Shown here piece after piece: positions 26,507 to 35,193 of a stretch of 54,723 nucleotides of DNA (position 1 is its first letter; each line of letters begins with the position of its first letter). Position numbers and translations under genes: made by a program. The stretch comes from Pseudovibrio sp. Ad37 (GTDB taxonomy: Bacteria; Pseudomonadota; Alphaproteobacteria; Rhizobiales; Stappiaceae), in contig NZ_LMCF01000211.1 in assembly GCF_001623075.1 (NCBI RefSeq), positions 1 through 54,723 on the forward strand, written 5' to 3'. The notes under the pieces were generated by a model. It saw only the letters and a list, made by a program, of their open reading frames with translations. It was not told the DNA's origin and did not search any database.

Positions 26507-26520
26507 TGGGACAAGTCCCA
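26507..26520. promoter_or_regulatory. Palindrome in the divK/DUF3572 divergent region
   Basis: tgggacaagtccca is a perfect 14-bp palindrome (6-bp arms around aa) between the two divergent starts. It is a candidate operator; no known regulator is recognised. Confidence 0.4.
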
Positions 26521-26576
26521 CACTAAATTTCCTGCTACATAGTTAATTCGGATTCGTTTCAGAAAGGCAAACACCA

Positions 26577-26882
26577 ATGAATTTAGGCAAAACCGGCAGT
26601 TTGACCGAAGATACTGCACAGGAAATTGCAATTGGTGCCCTTACATTTCTTGGCAGCGAGCCTGAACAGCTCGGTCGCTTCCTGTCTTTAGCCGGGATCG
26701 GGCCTCAAGAGATTCGCGATGCAGCAGCCGAGCCAGGCTTCCTGGCAGGCGTCCTTGAATTCCTGATGCAGGACGAACAACTGCTGCTGGCCTACACCGA
26801 AAGTGTCGGCGTCCGCCCAACCATGATTGCTGCTGCCCATCTTAAACTTGCTGGAGGCGTAGATTTCCTTGCCCAACATTGA
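26577..26882 (+). CDS. DUF3572 family protein
   Basis: A 101-aa helical protein. The pattern AQEIAIGALTFLGSEPEQLGRFLSLAG, then GPQEIRDAA.EPGFLAGVLEFLM, is typical of DUF3572, found mostly in alphaproteobacteria beside divK. No function is known. ATG follows GAAAGG. The last 14 bases overlap the start of the next gene, so the two are probably coupled. Confidence 0.88.
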   Translation: MNLGKTGSLTEDTAQEIAIGALTFLGSEPEQLGRFLSLAGIGPQEIRDAAAEPGFLAGVLEFLMQDEQLLLAYTESVGVRPTMIAAAHLKLAGGVDFLAQH

Positions 26883-27543
26883 GACCGCAAGCGCATTGCA
26901 GCAAATCAAAGAGATAGAAAAACGCGCCCACCCGCTTCTCATCTGCGACGTGGACGAAGTCCTACTGCAGTTCATCCCGCACCTTGAGCGTTTCATGAAA
27001 GATCATGGCATTTCCTTCAAGGAAACCGCCTACCGCCTCAAGGCAAACATGGTCTACACGCAAACAGGTGAAAATCTGACAGACGATGCTTGCATGGCAG
27101 TCATTCATAACTTCTTCGAAAGCGAAGTCGGCAAACAGGAAGCCGTCCCGCATGCAGCTGAACAGCTTGAGCGCCTGTCAAAGCTCTGCGACATCGTCAT
27201 CCTGACCAATCTGCCCGGCAGCCACAACAAATCCGCCCGCGAAAATCTTCTCACACGCCTTGGTATGGACTACCCGCTTGTCACCAACGAAGGCCCAAAA
27301 GGCGGAGCTGTCGCCGCTCTGTGCGCCGAACGGGGGCATCACCCAGTCATTTTCATTGACGACAGTCCGACCAATATTATCTCCGTCGGCAAAAGCACCC
27401 CTCACGTTCAGCTCGTACATTTCATTGCCGATTCACGCTTCTTCGCAACCGCTGGAGATCTGCCCAACGTTGCCCTAAAGAGCAATTGCTGGAAAGAAAC
27501 AGGCGATTTTATTGAAAATCTGCTGGTCGCTGCGGTAAGGTAA
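26869..27543 (+). CDS. HAD-superfamily hydrolase
   Basis: A 224-aa soluble protein with a HAD fold. Motif I is DVDEV (residues ~26-30), with Asp nucleophile and the second Asp present. Motif II is ILTNLP (~110), motif III Lys in NEGPKGGA (~143), motif IV IFIDDSP (~163). A TTG start at 26869 overlaps the DUF3572 end by 14 bases and is the only in-frame start near the motif I context. Substrate unknown. Confidence 0.8.
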   Translation: MPNIETASALQQIKEIEKRAHPLLICDVDEVLLQFIPHLERFMKDHGISFKETAYRLKANMVYTQTGENLTDDACMAVIHNFFESEVGKQEAVPHAAEQLERLSKLCDIVILTNLPGSHNKSARENLLTRLGMDYPLVTNEGPKGGAVAALCAERGHHPVIFIDDSPTNIISVGKSTPHVQLVHFIADSRFFATAGDLPNVALKSNCWKETGDFIENLLVAAVR

Positions 27544-27589
27544 GCTCACAGCTGTAAGTGAACCTTTCACAAAACCAGAGAATCCAAGC

Positions 27590-28009
27590 GTGGAACAACT
27601 TTCAAGCACGACCCTCCAGTATTTTCTGGAGCGTTTCGGACATTTAAGCGGAGCGATATTGCAAAGTGCCCTGTTCACCTCTGGGGTATCCGGTGGCCCT
27701 GGCTCCATGCTTCTGGAGTTTGCAGCACGAGACTCCCAACGCCCAGCAACCTCTCCGCAAGGTGCCATCAGCAAGCTGAGGATCAGGATCGAAGAGAGCC
27801 TGGAGTTCAATCTCCATGAACCGGGCGGCGGGACTTACACCACGATCAAACACCCCATTGTCGGCATGTTTTTGCAAGACAAGTTTTTCCTGAACTTTGA
27901 TCCCGTCAATTCAAAAGACTGGACCATCGAGGAATGGGACAAAGACCAGATGCGCAAATCAGTGTTTTATGTGGCTGGTGCGCGAATTTCCTGGGAGATT
28001 GAGGACTAG
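27590..28009 (+). CDS. Hypothetical protein
   Basis: A 139-aa protein from a GTG start. I do not recognise the family. It begins with a helical segment (LQYFLERFGHLSGAILQSALF) and continues with mixed strand-like sequence rich in Asp/Trp near the end (SKDWTIEEWDKDQ). There are no cysteines, no signal peptide and no membrane segment, so it is probably cytoplasmic. It lies between the HAD hydrolase and dinB on the same strand, with gaps of 46 and 55 bases. Confidence 0.65.
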   Translation: MEQLSSTTLQYFLERFGHLSGAILQSALFTSGVSGGPGSMLLEFAARDSQRPATSPQGAISKLRIRIEESLEFNLHEPGGGTYTTIKHPIVGMFLQDKFFLNFDPVNSKDWTIEEWDKDQMRKSVFYVAGARISWEIED

Positions 28010-28064
28010 GTCATGCTACAGACCCAGCATCTGACATCCGAAAACAACCCAAGGCCTGGTTTCC

Positions 28065-29363
28065 ATGGCAACTGAGGCCACAGCACCTCTAAAAGCACTC
28101 TGCAGAGACTGTACACACAGGTTTCGGGCAGACCTGACGCGCTGCCCCAAATGCGGCAGCCCGCGCATCCTTGCCCACGCAGAACTGGATACACTCGAAA
28201 TCGCGCATATCGACTGTGACGCGTTTTATGCCTCCGTCGAAAAGCGTGAGAACCCAGAGCTGGCAGATCGCCCTGTCATTGTCGGCGGTGGCCAACGCGG
28301 CGTTGTCTCCGCAGCGTGTTACATCGCCCGCATTTACGGCGTGCGCTCTGCCATGCCTATGTTCAAAGCTCTTGATGCCTGCCCAGATGCCGTTGTTATC
28401 AAACCGCGCATGGATCTGTATTCTCACGTTGGCCGCCAAATTCGCGAAGAGATGGAAAAACTCACCCCACTTGTCGAACCCCTGTCCATTGATGAGGCCT
28501 TCCTGGACCTCTCCGGCACACAGAGACTTCATGGCGCGACACCAGCTGAACTACTCGTCCAGTTAGTGAACAAGATCCAGACAGAATTCAGGCTCTCAGT
28601 CTCCGTCGGCCTCGCCCCCAACAAGTTCCTCGCCAAAATCGCCTCAGACTTGGACAAGCCCCGTGGCTTTTCTGTCATTGGCGATGCGGAGAAGAAAGAA
28701 TTCCTCGCCAAACAACCAACCAGTGTCATCTGGGGCGTAGGCAAGGTATTTCAGGGCAAGTTGGAACGGGACGGCATCAAAACCATCGGCCAGCTACAAC
28801 TCAAAGACCCGACAGACCTTGCCCGCAAATACGGCGCCATGGGCCTTCGCCTCGCGAAGTTGTGTCAGGGAGAGGATGACCGGCACGTCTCCTCAAACAG
28901 AGGCGCAAAAAGCATCAGCGGCGAAACCACATTCAACACAGATGTCTCTGACGTCACTCAGCTCTCAAAAAGCCTTTGGACGCTGACTGAAAAGGTCTCC
29001 TACCGCACCAAAAAGGCAGAAAAATCCGGCAGGTCCGTCACGCTGAAACTCAAGACAGCCGACTTCAAAACCATCACCCGTTCGCGCATGCTGCACGATC
29101 CCACCCAGTTGGCCGACAAGATCTTCCGCACAGCAGACGATCTGCTGCACAACGTGGCTGACGGCAAAATGCGGTTCCGTCTCATTGGCGTAGGGATTGG
29201 AGATTTAGGTCCGGCAGATCAGGCCGACCCGGAAGACCTGCTGGACGAGCAGGCGGAAAAACGAGCCAAAGCAGAACGGGCAATGGATGCCTTGCGCGGA
29301 AAATTTAAAGACAGCTCAGTCGTCTCTCTTGGCCGCTCCATAAAAGCACCCAGCAAGCGTTGA
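28065..29363 (+). CDS. dinB: DNA polymerase IV with N-terminal CxxC zinc-ribbon-like extension
   Basis: A 432-aa Y-family translesion polymerase. The catalytic start is HIDCDAFYASVEKRENPEL (acidic Asp50/52) and the second acidic motif SIDEAFLDL (~145). The thumb HhH and little-finger regions follow. Before the catalytic core lies a 40-residue extension with two CxxC pairs (Cys13, 16, 27, 30; CRDC and CPKC) that looks like a zinc ribbon, a feature not present in E. coli DinB but seen in some alphaproteobacterial members. The ATG at 28065 is the only start that keeps all four cysteines. Confidence 0.94.
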   Translation: MATEATAPLKALCRDCTHRFRADLTRCPKCGSPRILAHAELDTLEIAHIDCDAFYASVEKRENPELADRPVIVGGGQRGVVSAACYIARIYGVRSAMPMFKALDACPDAVVIKPRMDLYSHVGRQIREEMEKLTPLVEPLSIDEAFLDLSGTQRLHGATPAELLVQLVNKIQTEFRLSVSVGLAPNKFLAKIASDLDKPRGFSVIGDAEKKEFLAKQPTSVIWGVGKVFQGKLERDGIKTIGQLQLKDPTDLARKYGAMGLRLAKLCQGEDDRHVSSNRGAKSISGETTFNTDVSDVTQLSKSLWTLTEKVSYRTKKAEKSGRSVTLKLKTADFKTITRSRMLHDPTQLADKIFRTADDLLHNVADGKMRFRLIGVGIGDLGPADQADPEDLLDEQAEKRAKAERAMDALRGKFKDSSVVSLGRSIKAPSKR

Positions 29364-29364
29364 A

Positions 29365-30294
29365 CTAACGCAACTGCTCTTTCTTGATCGCCCCTGCAAA
29401 CGGTGCACTCACTTCCTCTTCAAGCACCACTGAGCTTCCGCAAGTACTGACATGTACCATAGGCTTCAGGTTCAGCTCAACCAAAGCACCTTCCAGTTCA
29501 AACACCCCATAATTCAGGTTCATGCTTCTGGAGACCCCATTTTCATGAAGTACTGTCCGTAACTGGTAATCCGGCATCCGTTCACCGCGCGCACCATCGC
29601 TTAAGTTGAAGTAGGCAATAGAAACCGGCCAGGCATCTGCATCTCCTAGTGCGTTCGGCAAGGAAAGCTGATCAGAGCGCTGAGACAATGGATCAGCCAG
29701 TTTGCGACCAACAACGGTGGTTGCCTCAAACAACTGCTCACCGGTGACACTGCCATCATACAACTTGGAAACCATAAAGTGTTGCCCACCCGCAGCGCCA
29801 TCAATCACGCTGTGCAGATGCTGCAGCGGGAACATGATGGAACCATCAAAGCTCAGCTTCTTCTCATCCGGCCCGCTCAAATCCACGTCCACTTTGGAAC
29901 TTTGATGCTCCGCAGTGCCTTGTGCCTGTTCCGCCAGAAAATCATCGATGAAGGTTTTGTAGGCAAACGAAAGTTGAGAATTGTCCGGCGATTCAAAATA
30001 GGTACTGCGCAGGTCCGTGATCGTCTCCTGTCCCTCGTCATCAACACTCATCACCACAAAGCGCAGGTCCACAGTAAATCCATCACAAACAGAACCGGAT
30101 AGCTCATAGACCATACGCCCGTTCACATCAGAGATGTCCGCTCCATTTTGGGCACTCGACAATCTCATGTCATAAACGGCTTTGTGAGGCTGAAGATCGG
30201 CGGCACTGCTCAACGAGGGAAGCAGAAGAGAACTCAAAGTGAGGGAAGAACCTGCAATCCCGCAAAGACAATGTCCCAAGCGTAGTTTCAGCAT
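29365..30294 (-). CDS. Periplasmic EipB-like protein (DUF1849)
   Basis: A 309-aa exported protein similar to EipB of Brucella, a periplasmic protein needed for envelope integrity. Signal peptide residues ~1-32 (LSSLLLPSLSSAA), then the LQPHKAVYDMRLSSAQNG start of the mature domain. Two cysteines (SGSVCDGF and HVSTCGSS) match the pair that forms a disulphide in EipB. ATG 30294 is preceded by CGGAGG; an upstream ATG at 30309 overlaps that site and is unlikely. The stop is 1 base past dinB's, convergent. Family assignment from memory of the pattern. Confidence 0.85.
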   Translation of the reverse strand: MLKLRLGHCLCGIAGSSLTLSSLLLPSLSSAADLQPHKAVYDMRLSSAQNGADISDVNGRMVYELSGSVCDGFTVDLRFVVMSVDDEGQETITDLRSTYFESPDNSQLSFAYKTFIDDFLAEQAQGTAEHQSSKVDVDLSGPDEKKLSFDGSIMFPLQHLHSVIDGAAGGQHFMVSKLYDGSVTGEQLFEATTVVGRKLADPLSQRSDQLSLPNALGDADAWPVSIAYFNLSDGARGERMPDYQLRTVLHENGVSRSMNLNYGVFELEGALVELNLKPMVHVSTCGSSVVLEEEVSAPFAGAIKKEQLR

Positions 30295-30600
30295 AAAACC
30301 TCCGATCATGTCGGAACAAAAGACACGTGGGCATGCCTCTCTTCCATCGTTGAAGAGTGCATAAACGCCACCGCCAACGCAAACATTCCGCCAAGGAAAT
30401 CAGTGCTAGGGTAAATCTTTCAAATTAGATACACGTTTCCCACGTAGACAACGCCCCATGCACCCTTGCAACCATAGTGATTCTAATGTGAGTCTGCGCC
30501 TCACCTTGCAGACCACGGCTTCGTGAAGAGATAAACTCTTGAGTTTTCGTGGATTTGCATCACTTATTGCAAAAGATCATTCCGACCGGAGGGAAAACGA
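30295..30600. other. Divergent intergenic region eipB-like/ridA
   Basis: About 306 bases holding both promoters. A short dyad, ccacg/cgtgg, surrounds aagag/ctctt at about 30509-30552. A strong GGAGG site (30588-30592) precedes ridA. No other structure recognised. Confidence 0.5.
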
Positions 30601-31068
30601 ATGTCTGATACAATCCAGCAGAATCTTGAGAAGCTTGGCGTCACACTGCCGGAAGCCGCTGCTCCTGCTGCCAATTATGTGCCTTTCGTAAAAACCGGAA
30701 ACCAGCTTTTCATCTCCGGCCAGCTACCAATGCAAGATGGCAAAATCGCAAAAACCGGTAAGGTTGGCGCTGACCTGAGCATTGAAGATGGTGTGGAAGC
30801 AGCACGTCTTTGCGCAATCAATCTGCTGGCACAGGCAAAAGCTGCCACTGGCGATCTGTCTAAAGTGGTACGTCTTGTGAAAATTGTTGGCTTCGTCAAT
30901 TCCAATGGCGACTTCGGCGACCAGCCAAAAGTCATCAACGGTGCATCAGACTTCATGGTTGCCGCCCTAGGTGATGCTGGCCGTCACACGCGCTCTGCCG
31001 TCAGCGCTGGAGCTCTGCCATTCAATGCAGCTGTTGAGATCGAAGCAATTTTTGAAGTTGCCGACTAA
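30601..31068 (+). CDS. RidA-family enamine/imine deaminase
   Basis: A 155-aa protein of the RidA/YjgF group. It starts with the GNQLFISGQLPMQDGK strand and has the ARLCAINLLAQAKAA.GDLSKVVRLVKIVGFVNS segment and the final trimer-forming AGALPFNAAVEIEAIFEV. Members hydrolyse reactive enamines from PLP enzymes. The subgroup is the longer YER057c-type rather than RidA proper, so the exact substrate is open. ATG follows a strong GGAGG site. It may be transcribed with the GDPD gene 58 bases downstream. Confidence 0.9.
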   Translation: MSDTIQQNLEKLGVTLPEAAAPAANYVPFVKTGNQLFISGQLPMQDGKIAKTGKVGADLSIEDGVEAARLCAINLLAQAKAATGDLSKVVRLVKIVGFVNSNGDFGDQPKVINGASDFMVAALGDAGRHTRSAVSAGALPFNAAVEIEAIFEVAD

Positions 31069-31126
31069 TTCTGCTCTGATCCTCAGAACATCTCCCATTT
31101 ATTGAAGAAGCAAGTTCGAATAATCC

Positions 31127-31894
31127 ATGCAAGATCTATCCTGGCTCACCGCTCGCCCGATCGCTCACCGTGGCTTCCATAACAAAGAAGCAGGCATTCT
31201 TGAAAACACCCCATCTGCGGTCAAAGCTGCTGTCGAAAACAACTTCGCCATTGAAGTCGATCTGCAGGAAACCAAAGACGGTCAGGTCATCGTATTCCAC
31301 GATCCAAACCTTGAGCGCCTGACACACAGCGAAGGCAAAGTCATCGACTTCGATCTGGCTGACCTGCGCAACCTCTCCATGCGAGGCTCCACTGATCCAA
31401 TGTGGACCCTGCAAGAGCTGCTCGATCTGGTCGACGGCAAGGTGCCGCTGGTTATTGAAATCAAAACCCTGAACCTTGCAGAAGGTCAGGATGAGTTCAT
31501 TAAAACCATTGCCAAAATCCTCAGCGATTATAAAGGTCCGGCAGCAATAAAATCCTTTGACCCGAAGATGCTTCGGACCATGAAGGATGTCGCTCCGCAA
31601 ATCCCGCGCGGCTGCATCTCCATGACCACCCTGAGCGAGAACGATCACCTGCACCTGACAGAACACGAGATCGAGAAAATCTCCTGGATGGTGCACATGG
31701 CAGGCACAGACCCGCACTTCGTCTCTTTCTTCGTAAAAGATCTGCCAGCAGATGGTCTAAGCTTCCTGCGTGAGTTCTATGGCCTGCCTGTCATGACATG
31801 GACCGTTAGAACCAAAGAAGATCGTCTCAACGCGGCCAAACACGCTGACCAGATTGTCTTCGAGGGCTTCAATCCAGACGAAGATCCACTTTAG
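31127..31894 (+). CDS. Glycerophosphodiester phosphodiesterase family protein
   Basis: A 255-aa TIM-barrel enzyme. The GDPD motifs are present: HRG (PIAHRGFHN) near residue 12, EVDLQETKDGQVIVFHD (~41-58) with the acidic ligands and the second His. It converts glycerophosphodiesters to glycerol-3-phosphate and an alcohol. No signal peptide, so it is cytoplasmic. It is followed by the GNAT-like gene after 11 bases, so the two are cotranscribed. Confidence 0.9.
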   Translation: MQDLSWLTARPIAHRGFHNKEAGILENTPSAVKAAVENNFAIEVDLQETKDGQVIVFHDPNLERLTHSEGKVIDFDLADLRNLSMRGSTDPMWTLQELLDLVDGKVPLVIEIKTLNLAEGQDEFIKTIAKILSDYKGPAAIKSFDPKMLRTMKDVAPQIPRGCISMTTLSENDHLHLTEHEIEKISWMVHMAGTDPHFVSFFVKDLPADGLSFLREFYGLPVMTWTVRTKEDRLNAAKHADQIVFEGFNPDEDPL

Positions 31895-31905
31895 GACCAA
31901 TTGAT

Positions 31906-33168
31906 TTGCCAGTACCACCATCACCCGTTCTGAAAGTTCTCTCATCATTGGATGAGATACCCAGCACCGACTGGGACGCACTGGCAAATCCCGGCACGCC
32001 GCCGATCCTTTACGATCAACAGGATTGGATCGATTCACCTGAAACGACCCAATCCGCACCAAACTCGCAAACTGAATCAACTTCTCAAGTTTGCGAGTTT
32101 AACCCAATGCTTTCACACGCCTTTTTACAGGCGCTAGAAGAAAGCGGATGTGTCGGATGGGACGCAGGCTGGATCCCGCAACACATCTGGTGGGAAGAAA
32201 ATGGCAAACCAATCGCTGCCATCCCAACCTATGCAAAAAGCCACAGTCAGGGCGAATACGTTTTCGATTATCCATGGGCTGAAGCATTTCAGCGTGCTGG
32301 TGGAAACTATTATCCCAAACTGCAATGCTCCATTCCCTTCACGCCTGTACCGGGACGTCGCCTCTTAATCTCACCAGAGGCCAACCGACCAGAAACGATC
32401 AAGATCCTCACCATAGGCCTGAAAGAGCTGGCAACACGCATCGAAGGCTCATCAGCCCATCTCACCTTCCTTACTGAGCAGGAGTGGAAGGAACTGGGCG
32501 ACGAAGGCTTTCTGTTACGAACAGACCAGCAGTTCCATTGGGAGAACAACGGCTACAGCGACTTCTCCGAGTTTCTGGAAGTCTTATCCTCCCGCAAACG
32601 CAAAAGCATCCGTAAGGAGCGTAAGACCGCGCTGGACCACGATATTGAGGTGGAATGGATCACAGGCCCGGATTTACAAGAATGCCACTGGGACGCGTTC
32701 TATGAGTTTTACGTAGACACTGGCAATCGCAAATGGGGTTCGCCTTACCTCAACCGGGAATTCTTCTCACTCCTCAGCGAAAGACTGGCTGACCACACCT
32801 TGCTCATCATGGCAAAGCGCAATGGCCGCTACATTGCAGGCGCGCTCAACATGATCGGCGGCGGCACCCTGTATGGTCGCAACTGGGGCTGTATCGAGAA
32901 CCACCCCTGCCTGCATTTCGAGATCTGCTATTATCAAGCCATTGAGTTTGCTTTGTCGCGCGGTCTGCAACGTGTTGAGGCTGGCGCGCAGGGAAGCCAC
33001 AAACTCGCCCGTGGCTACATGCCCAACCTCACCTACTCCGCTCACTGGATTGCACACCCTTCGTTAAGGAATGCAGTCGCACACTATCTGGATCAGGAGC
33101 GCCAAGCCGTTCTGCATGAACAGAAAATCCTGTCGGAACACGGACCGTTTCGCCAACAGGACACCTAG
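31906..33168 (+). CDS. GNAT-like protein of COG3146/DUF482, carrying a palindrome-encoded insertion
   Basis: A 420-aa protein. The family pattern begins with DWDALANP and resumes at FNPMLSHAFLQALEESG, then GEYVFDYPWAEAFQRAGGNYYPKLQ, FTPVPGRRLL and SRGLQRVEAGAQGSHK. These are features of the FemAB/GNAT-like proteins of COG3146, whose acceptor is unknown. Between DWDALANP and FNPMLSH lie about 33 residues (~residues 31-63) encoded by two adjacent inverted repeats. The insertion keeps the frame. The TTG at 31906, 11 bases after the GDPD stop, is the start that keeps the N-terminal PVLKVLSSLDEI. Confidence 0.8.
   Translation: MPVPPSPVLKVLSSLDEIPSTDWDALANPGTPPILYDQQDWIDSPETTQSAPNSQTESTSQVCEFNPMLSHAFLQALEESGCVGWDAGWIPQHIWWEENGKPIAAIPTYAKSHSQGEYVFDYPWAEAFQRAGGNYYPKLQCSIPFTPVPGRRLLISPEANRPETIKILTIGLKELATRIEGSSAHLTFLTEQEWKELGDEGFLLRTDQQFHWENNGYSDFSEFLEVLSSRKRKSIRKERKTALDHDIEVEWITGPDLQECHWDAFYEFYVDTGNRKWGSPYLNREFFSLLSERLADHTLLIMAKRNGRYIAGALNMIGGGTLYGRNWGCIENHPCLHFEICYYQAIEFALSRGLQRVEAGAQGSHKLARGYMPNLTYSAHWIAHPSLRNAVAHYLDQERQAVLHEQKILSEHGPFRQQDT
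32022..32100 (+). repeat. Palindromic element inside the COG3146 coding sequence
   Basis: Two nested dyads in a row: ggattgg (32022-32028) with ccaatcc (32049-32055), and a perfect 13-bp pair aaactcgcaaact / agtttgcgagttt (32061-32073 with 32088-32100). In the first loop lies the motif atcgattcacctgaaacgacc (32029-32049, 19 of 21 bases as in the intergenic copy at 33850). Reading frame is preserved. Confidence 0.75.
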
Positions 33169-33359
33169 AACCTACATTAAGACACCCCCACAAGATTCTG
33201 AAGAGACTCACGAATCTTACCAAACTTGAATCAGTTTCTTAAGTCCACTCAGGTTCTCAACACCTACCAGATCACAACACATATTTCTTATTGGGATTTC
33301 CGCAGTGAATCGCGATATGAATGGGGCCAAACATTATTGAGACCATTGAGGACCCCACA

Positions 33360-33797
33360 ATGACCAGCTCCGCATATGATGAACAAAACATCTTCGCCAA
33401 AATTTTACGCGGCGAACTGCCTTCCGAGAAGGTCTTTGAGGACGAAAATACCATTGTAATCATGGACATCATGCCACGCGCAGATGGTCATGTGCTGGTT
33501 CTGCCTAAAAACGGCTCCCGAAACATCCTCGACATTGAAGAAGCTGACCTTACAGCTGTCGCAAAGACAGCCCAGAAGATGGCTCGTATCCTCAAGCAGG
33601 CATTTGCAGCGGACGGTATCACCATCCACCAGTTCAACGAAGGCGCTGGTGGACAGATGGTGTTCCATACCCATTTTCACGTCATTCCGCGCACCGAAGG
33701 CGTTTCCCTGCGCCCACACACAGGCGAGATGGAAGACGGCGACAAGCTCAAAGCAAACGCAGAGAAAATCCGCGCAGCTGTTGCAGCTCGCCCCTGA
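33360..33797 (+). CDS. HIT family protein
   Basis: A 145-aa histidine-triad protein. The motif HxHxHxx reads FHTHFHVIP (His-phi-His-phi-His intact) near residue 98, with the NIFAKILRGELPSEKV start of the HINT branch. Such enzymes hydrolyse phosphoramidates and AMP conjugates. ATG 33360 is chosen because a GAGGA site lies 8 bases before it; an in-frame ATG at 33321 would add 13 unrelated residues. Confidence 0.93.
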   Translation: MTSSAYDEQNIFAKILRGELPSEKVFEDENTIVIMDIMPRADGHVLVLPKNGSRNILDIEEADLTAVAKTAQKMARILKQAFAADGITIHQFNEGAGGQMVFHTHFHVIPRTEGVSLRPHTGEMEDGDKLKANAEKIRAAVAARP

Positions 33798-33870
33798 TCA
33801 TTTCAAGTGAAACAACCTCGCGCATTCACACCAGATTGCGCGAGGAAAATTCGATTCACTTGAAACGACC
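33795..33870. repeat. Composite palindromic element, intergenic copy
   Basis: Outer arms tgatcatttcaagtgaaa (33795-33812) and ttcgattcacttgaaacgacc (33850-33870) are near reverse complements in their core. Between them lies a 9-bp dyad cctcgcgca/tgcgcgagg. Another motif copy, ttcgattcatctgaaatgatca, is at 33951-33972. It lies between convergent genes and may also end transcription. Confidence 0.7.
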
Positions 33871-33950
33871 ACCACACCGGCCTGCAATTTTGATTCTGAA
33901 ATCAACGCACTAGCCCGCACACTTGAATCAGATCCTCAAGGGTTCAAAAT

Positions 33951-33972
33951 TTCGATTCATCTGAAATGATCA
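33951..33972. repeat. Further copy of the gattcacttgaaa motif
   Basis: ttcgattcatctgaaatgatca, overlapping the stop of the GNAT-YoaP gene. It is the near reverse complement of 33795-33812, so the whole interval 33795-33972 has dyad ends. Confidence 0.65.
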
Positions 33973-34764
33973 AACCAGCTCGATAGACACTTTCTCATTC
34001 AATGCCTTTTGCATGATTTTATCGAAGCGTGAATCCATGCAAACACTCAGGTCTGTCGTCACAAACTTCCCGCTCCAGTACAGCGAGAAAATCGTAGCAG
34101 CAGTCGGCGCCGACTGCGCTTTTTCCAGTGTATCAAGATGAACGATCTTGAGCGGCAACCCACGCTTTTGAGCAGTCTCTTTCAGATTCTGCATCACATG
34201 ATGATCCGTGAACGGACAGCGATTGGAGTAGTACGCAACCAGCCCCTCCCCCTTTGGCCCAGCTCCTTTTTGAACCACCTCAGAGAAGGTCGCTGAACCA
34301 GCCTGTCCATCAACACCAAGCCGCAACAGCTCAATACCATCCGGCGAGGTGTCGCAAACCTCAAAGCCTTGCCGCTTGAACCATTTGCCATCTGAGAGGA
34401 AAGGCATCTTCTTGGCGCCAGCAATCGTCACCAGACCCGTTGCACCAGCCTGACGCGCCGCATCCACGGCCCTGGCCAACAACGCCTTGCCATGGCCCTG
34501 CCCTTTGTACTTGCCAGAAACCCAGAAGCAATTGATGAGCAGATGTCCGGGAGCAACCACAGGCGCCCAGCCAGCTTCCGCCGGACCAAACTCAATGAAC
34601 ACCTTTGCGCGCTCATCCAACCGTATGAACTGGTAGTCCGAGGAGAATTGCTGGCTCAGCCAGTCCTTCTTCAACTGGTAGCCCTGCGCACATTTTTTGT
34701 CCGAGATTGCACAGCAGATATGCTCATCACAGAGTGTCTGCTCATTCAAGGCAATATAAGTCAT
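33970..34764 (-). CDS. GNAT N-acetyltransferase with YoaP-like C-terminal domain
   Basis: A 264-aa two-domain protein. The GNAT fold occupies about 15-150, with the acetyl-CoA loop near KYKGQGHGKALLARAV and a LINCFWVSGKYKGQG strand. The C-terminal part (~175-264: YSNRCPFTDHHVMQNLKE) fits the YoaP-like domain. Substrate unknown. ATG at 34764 follows a GGGAG site. Cysteine-rich N-terminus (CDEHICCAI) is notable but not unusual for the family. Confidence 0.82.
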   Translation of the reverse strand: MTYIALNEQTLCDEHICCAISDKKCAQGYQLKKDWLSQQFSSDYQFIRLDERAKVFIEFGPAEAGWAPVVAPGHLLINCFWVSGKYKGQGHGKALLARAVDAARQAGATGLVTIAGAKKMPFLSDGKWFKRQGFEVCDTSPDGIELLRLGVDGQAGSATFSEVVQKGAGPKGEGLVAYYSNRCPFTDHHVMQNLKETAQKRGLPLKIVHLDTLEKAQSAPTAATIFSLYWSGKFVTTDLSVCMDSRFDKIMQKALNEKVSIELV

Positions 34765-34845
34765 CGTCAGCTCCCGAGTCGCTAACTTACGTTAGAGCGG
34801 GAAACAACGATCAGCAATGCGTGCGATCAAGCTTAGCAAGATCCG

Positions 34846-35193
34846 CTAAATCAAAAAGGCCCAACCACCAATCAGCACAAACTCAGCTGTAATAATCCCG
34901 GCCATCAGCCGGTCGTTGAGGAGTTTGTATCCAACAACACCGCCAGCCACCGCAGCAAGACGCAGCCACACCGGCACATCGCCCAGCACACCTTCCGGAA
35001 ACAAAACCAACCGCGCAATGATGCCAGCAATCAACGCCGTCGCAACGGCCCGCACCCACGCAAACAGCAAACTATCCTCGCGCAGCTTGCCGGAGGCGAA
35101 CACTCCTATCCAGCGCCAGCACTCTGTTGCCAGAAAGCCAGCAACGAGGATCATCACATAAGGCCACCACCAGCTGCCATAAACTTCACTCAC
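34846..35193 (-). CDS. azlD: Branched-chain amino acid exporter subunit AzlD
   Basis: A 115-aa membrane protein with four hydrophobic segments, starting YVMILVAGFLATECWRW. It fits the small AzlD subunit of AzlCD exporters. Its ATG overlaps the AzlC stop (ATGA-type), so it is coupled to azlC. Substrate class from family knowledge (branched-chain amino acids or analogues such as azaleucine). Confidence 0.85.
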   Translation of the reverse strand: MSEVYGSWWWPYVMILVAGFLATECWRWIGVFASGKLREDSLLFAWVRAVATALIAGIIARLVLFPEGVLGDVPVWLRLAAVAGGVVGYKLLNDRLMAGIITAEFVLIGGWAFLI

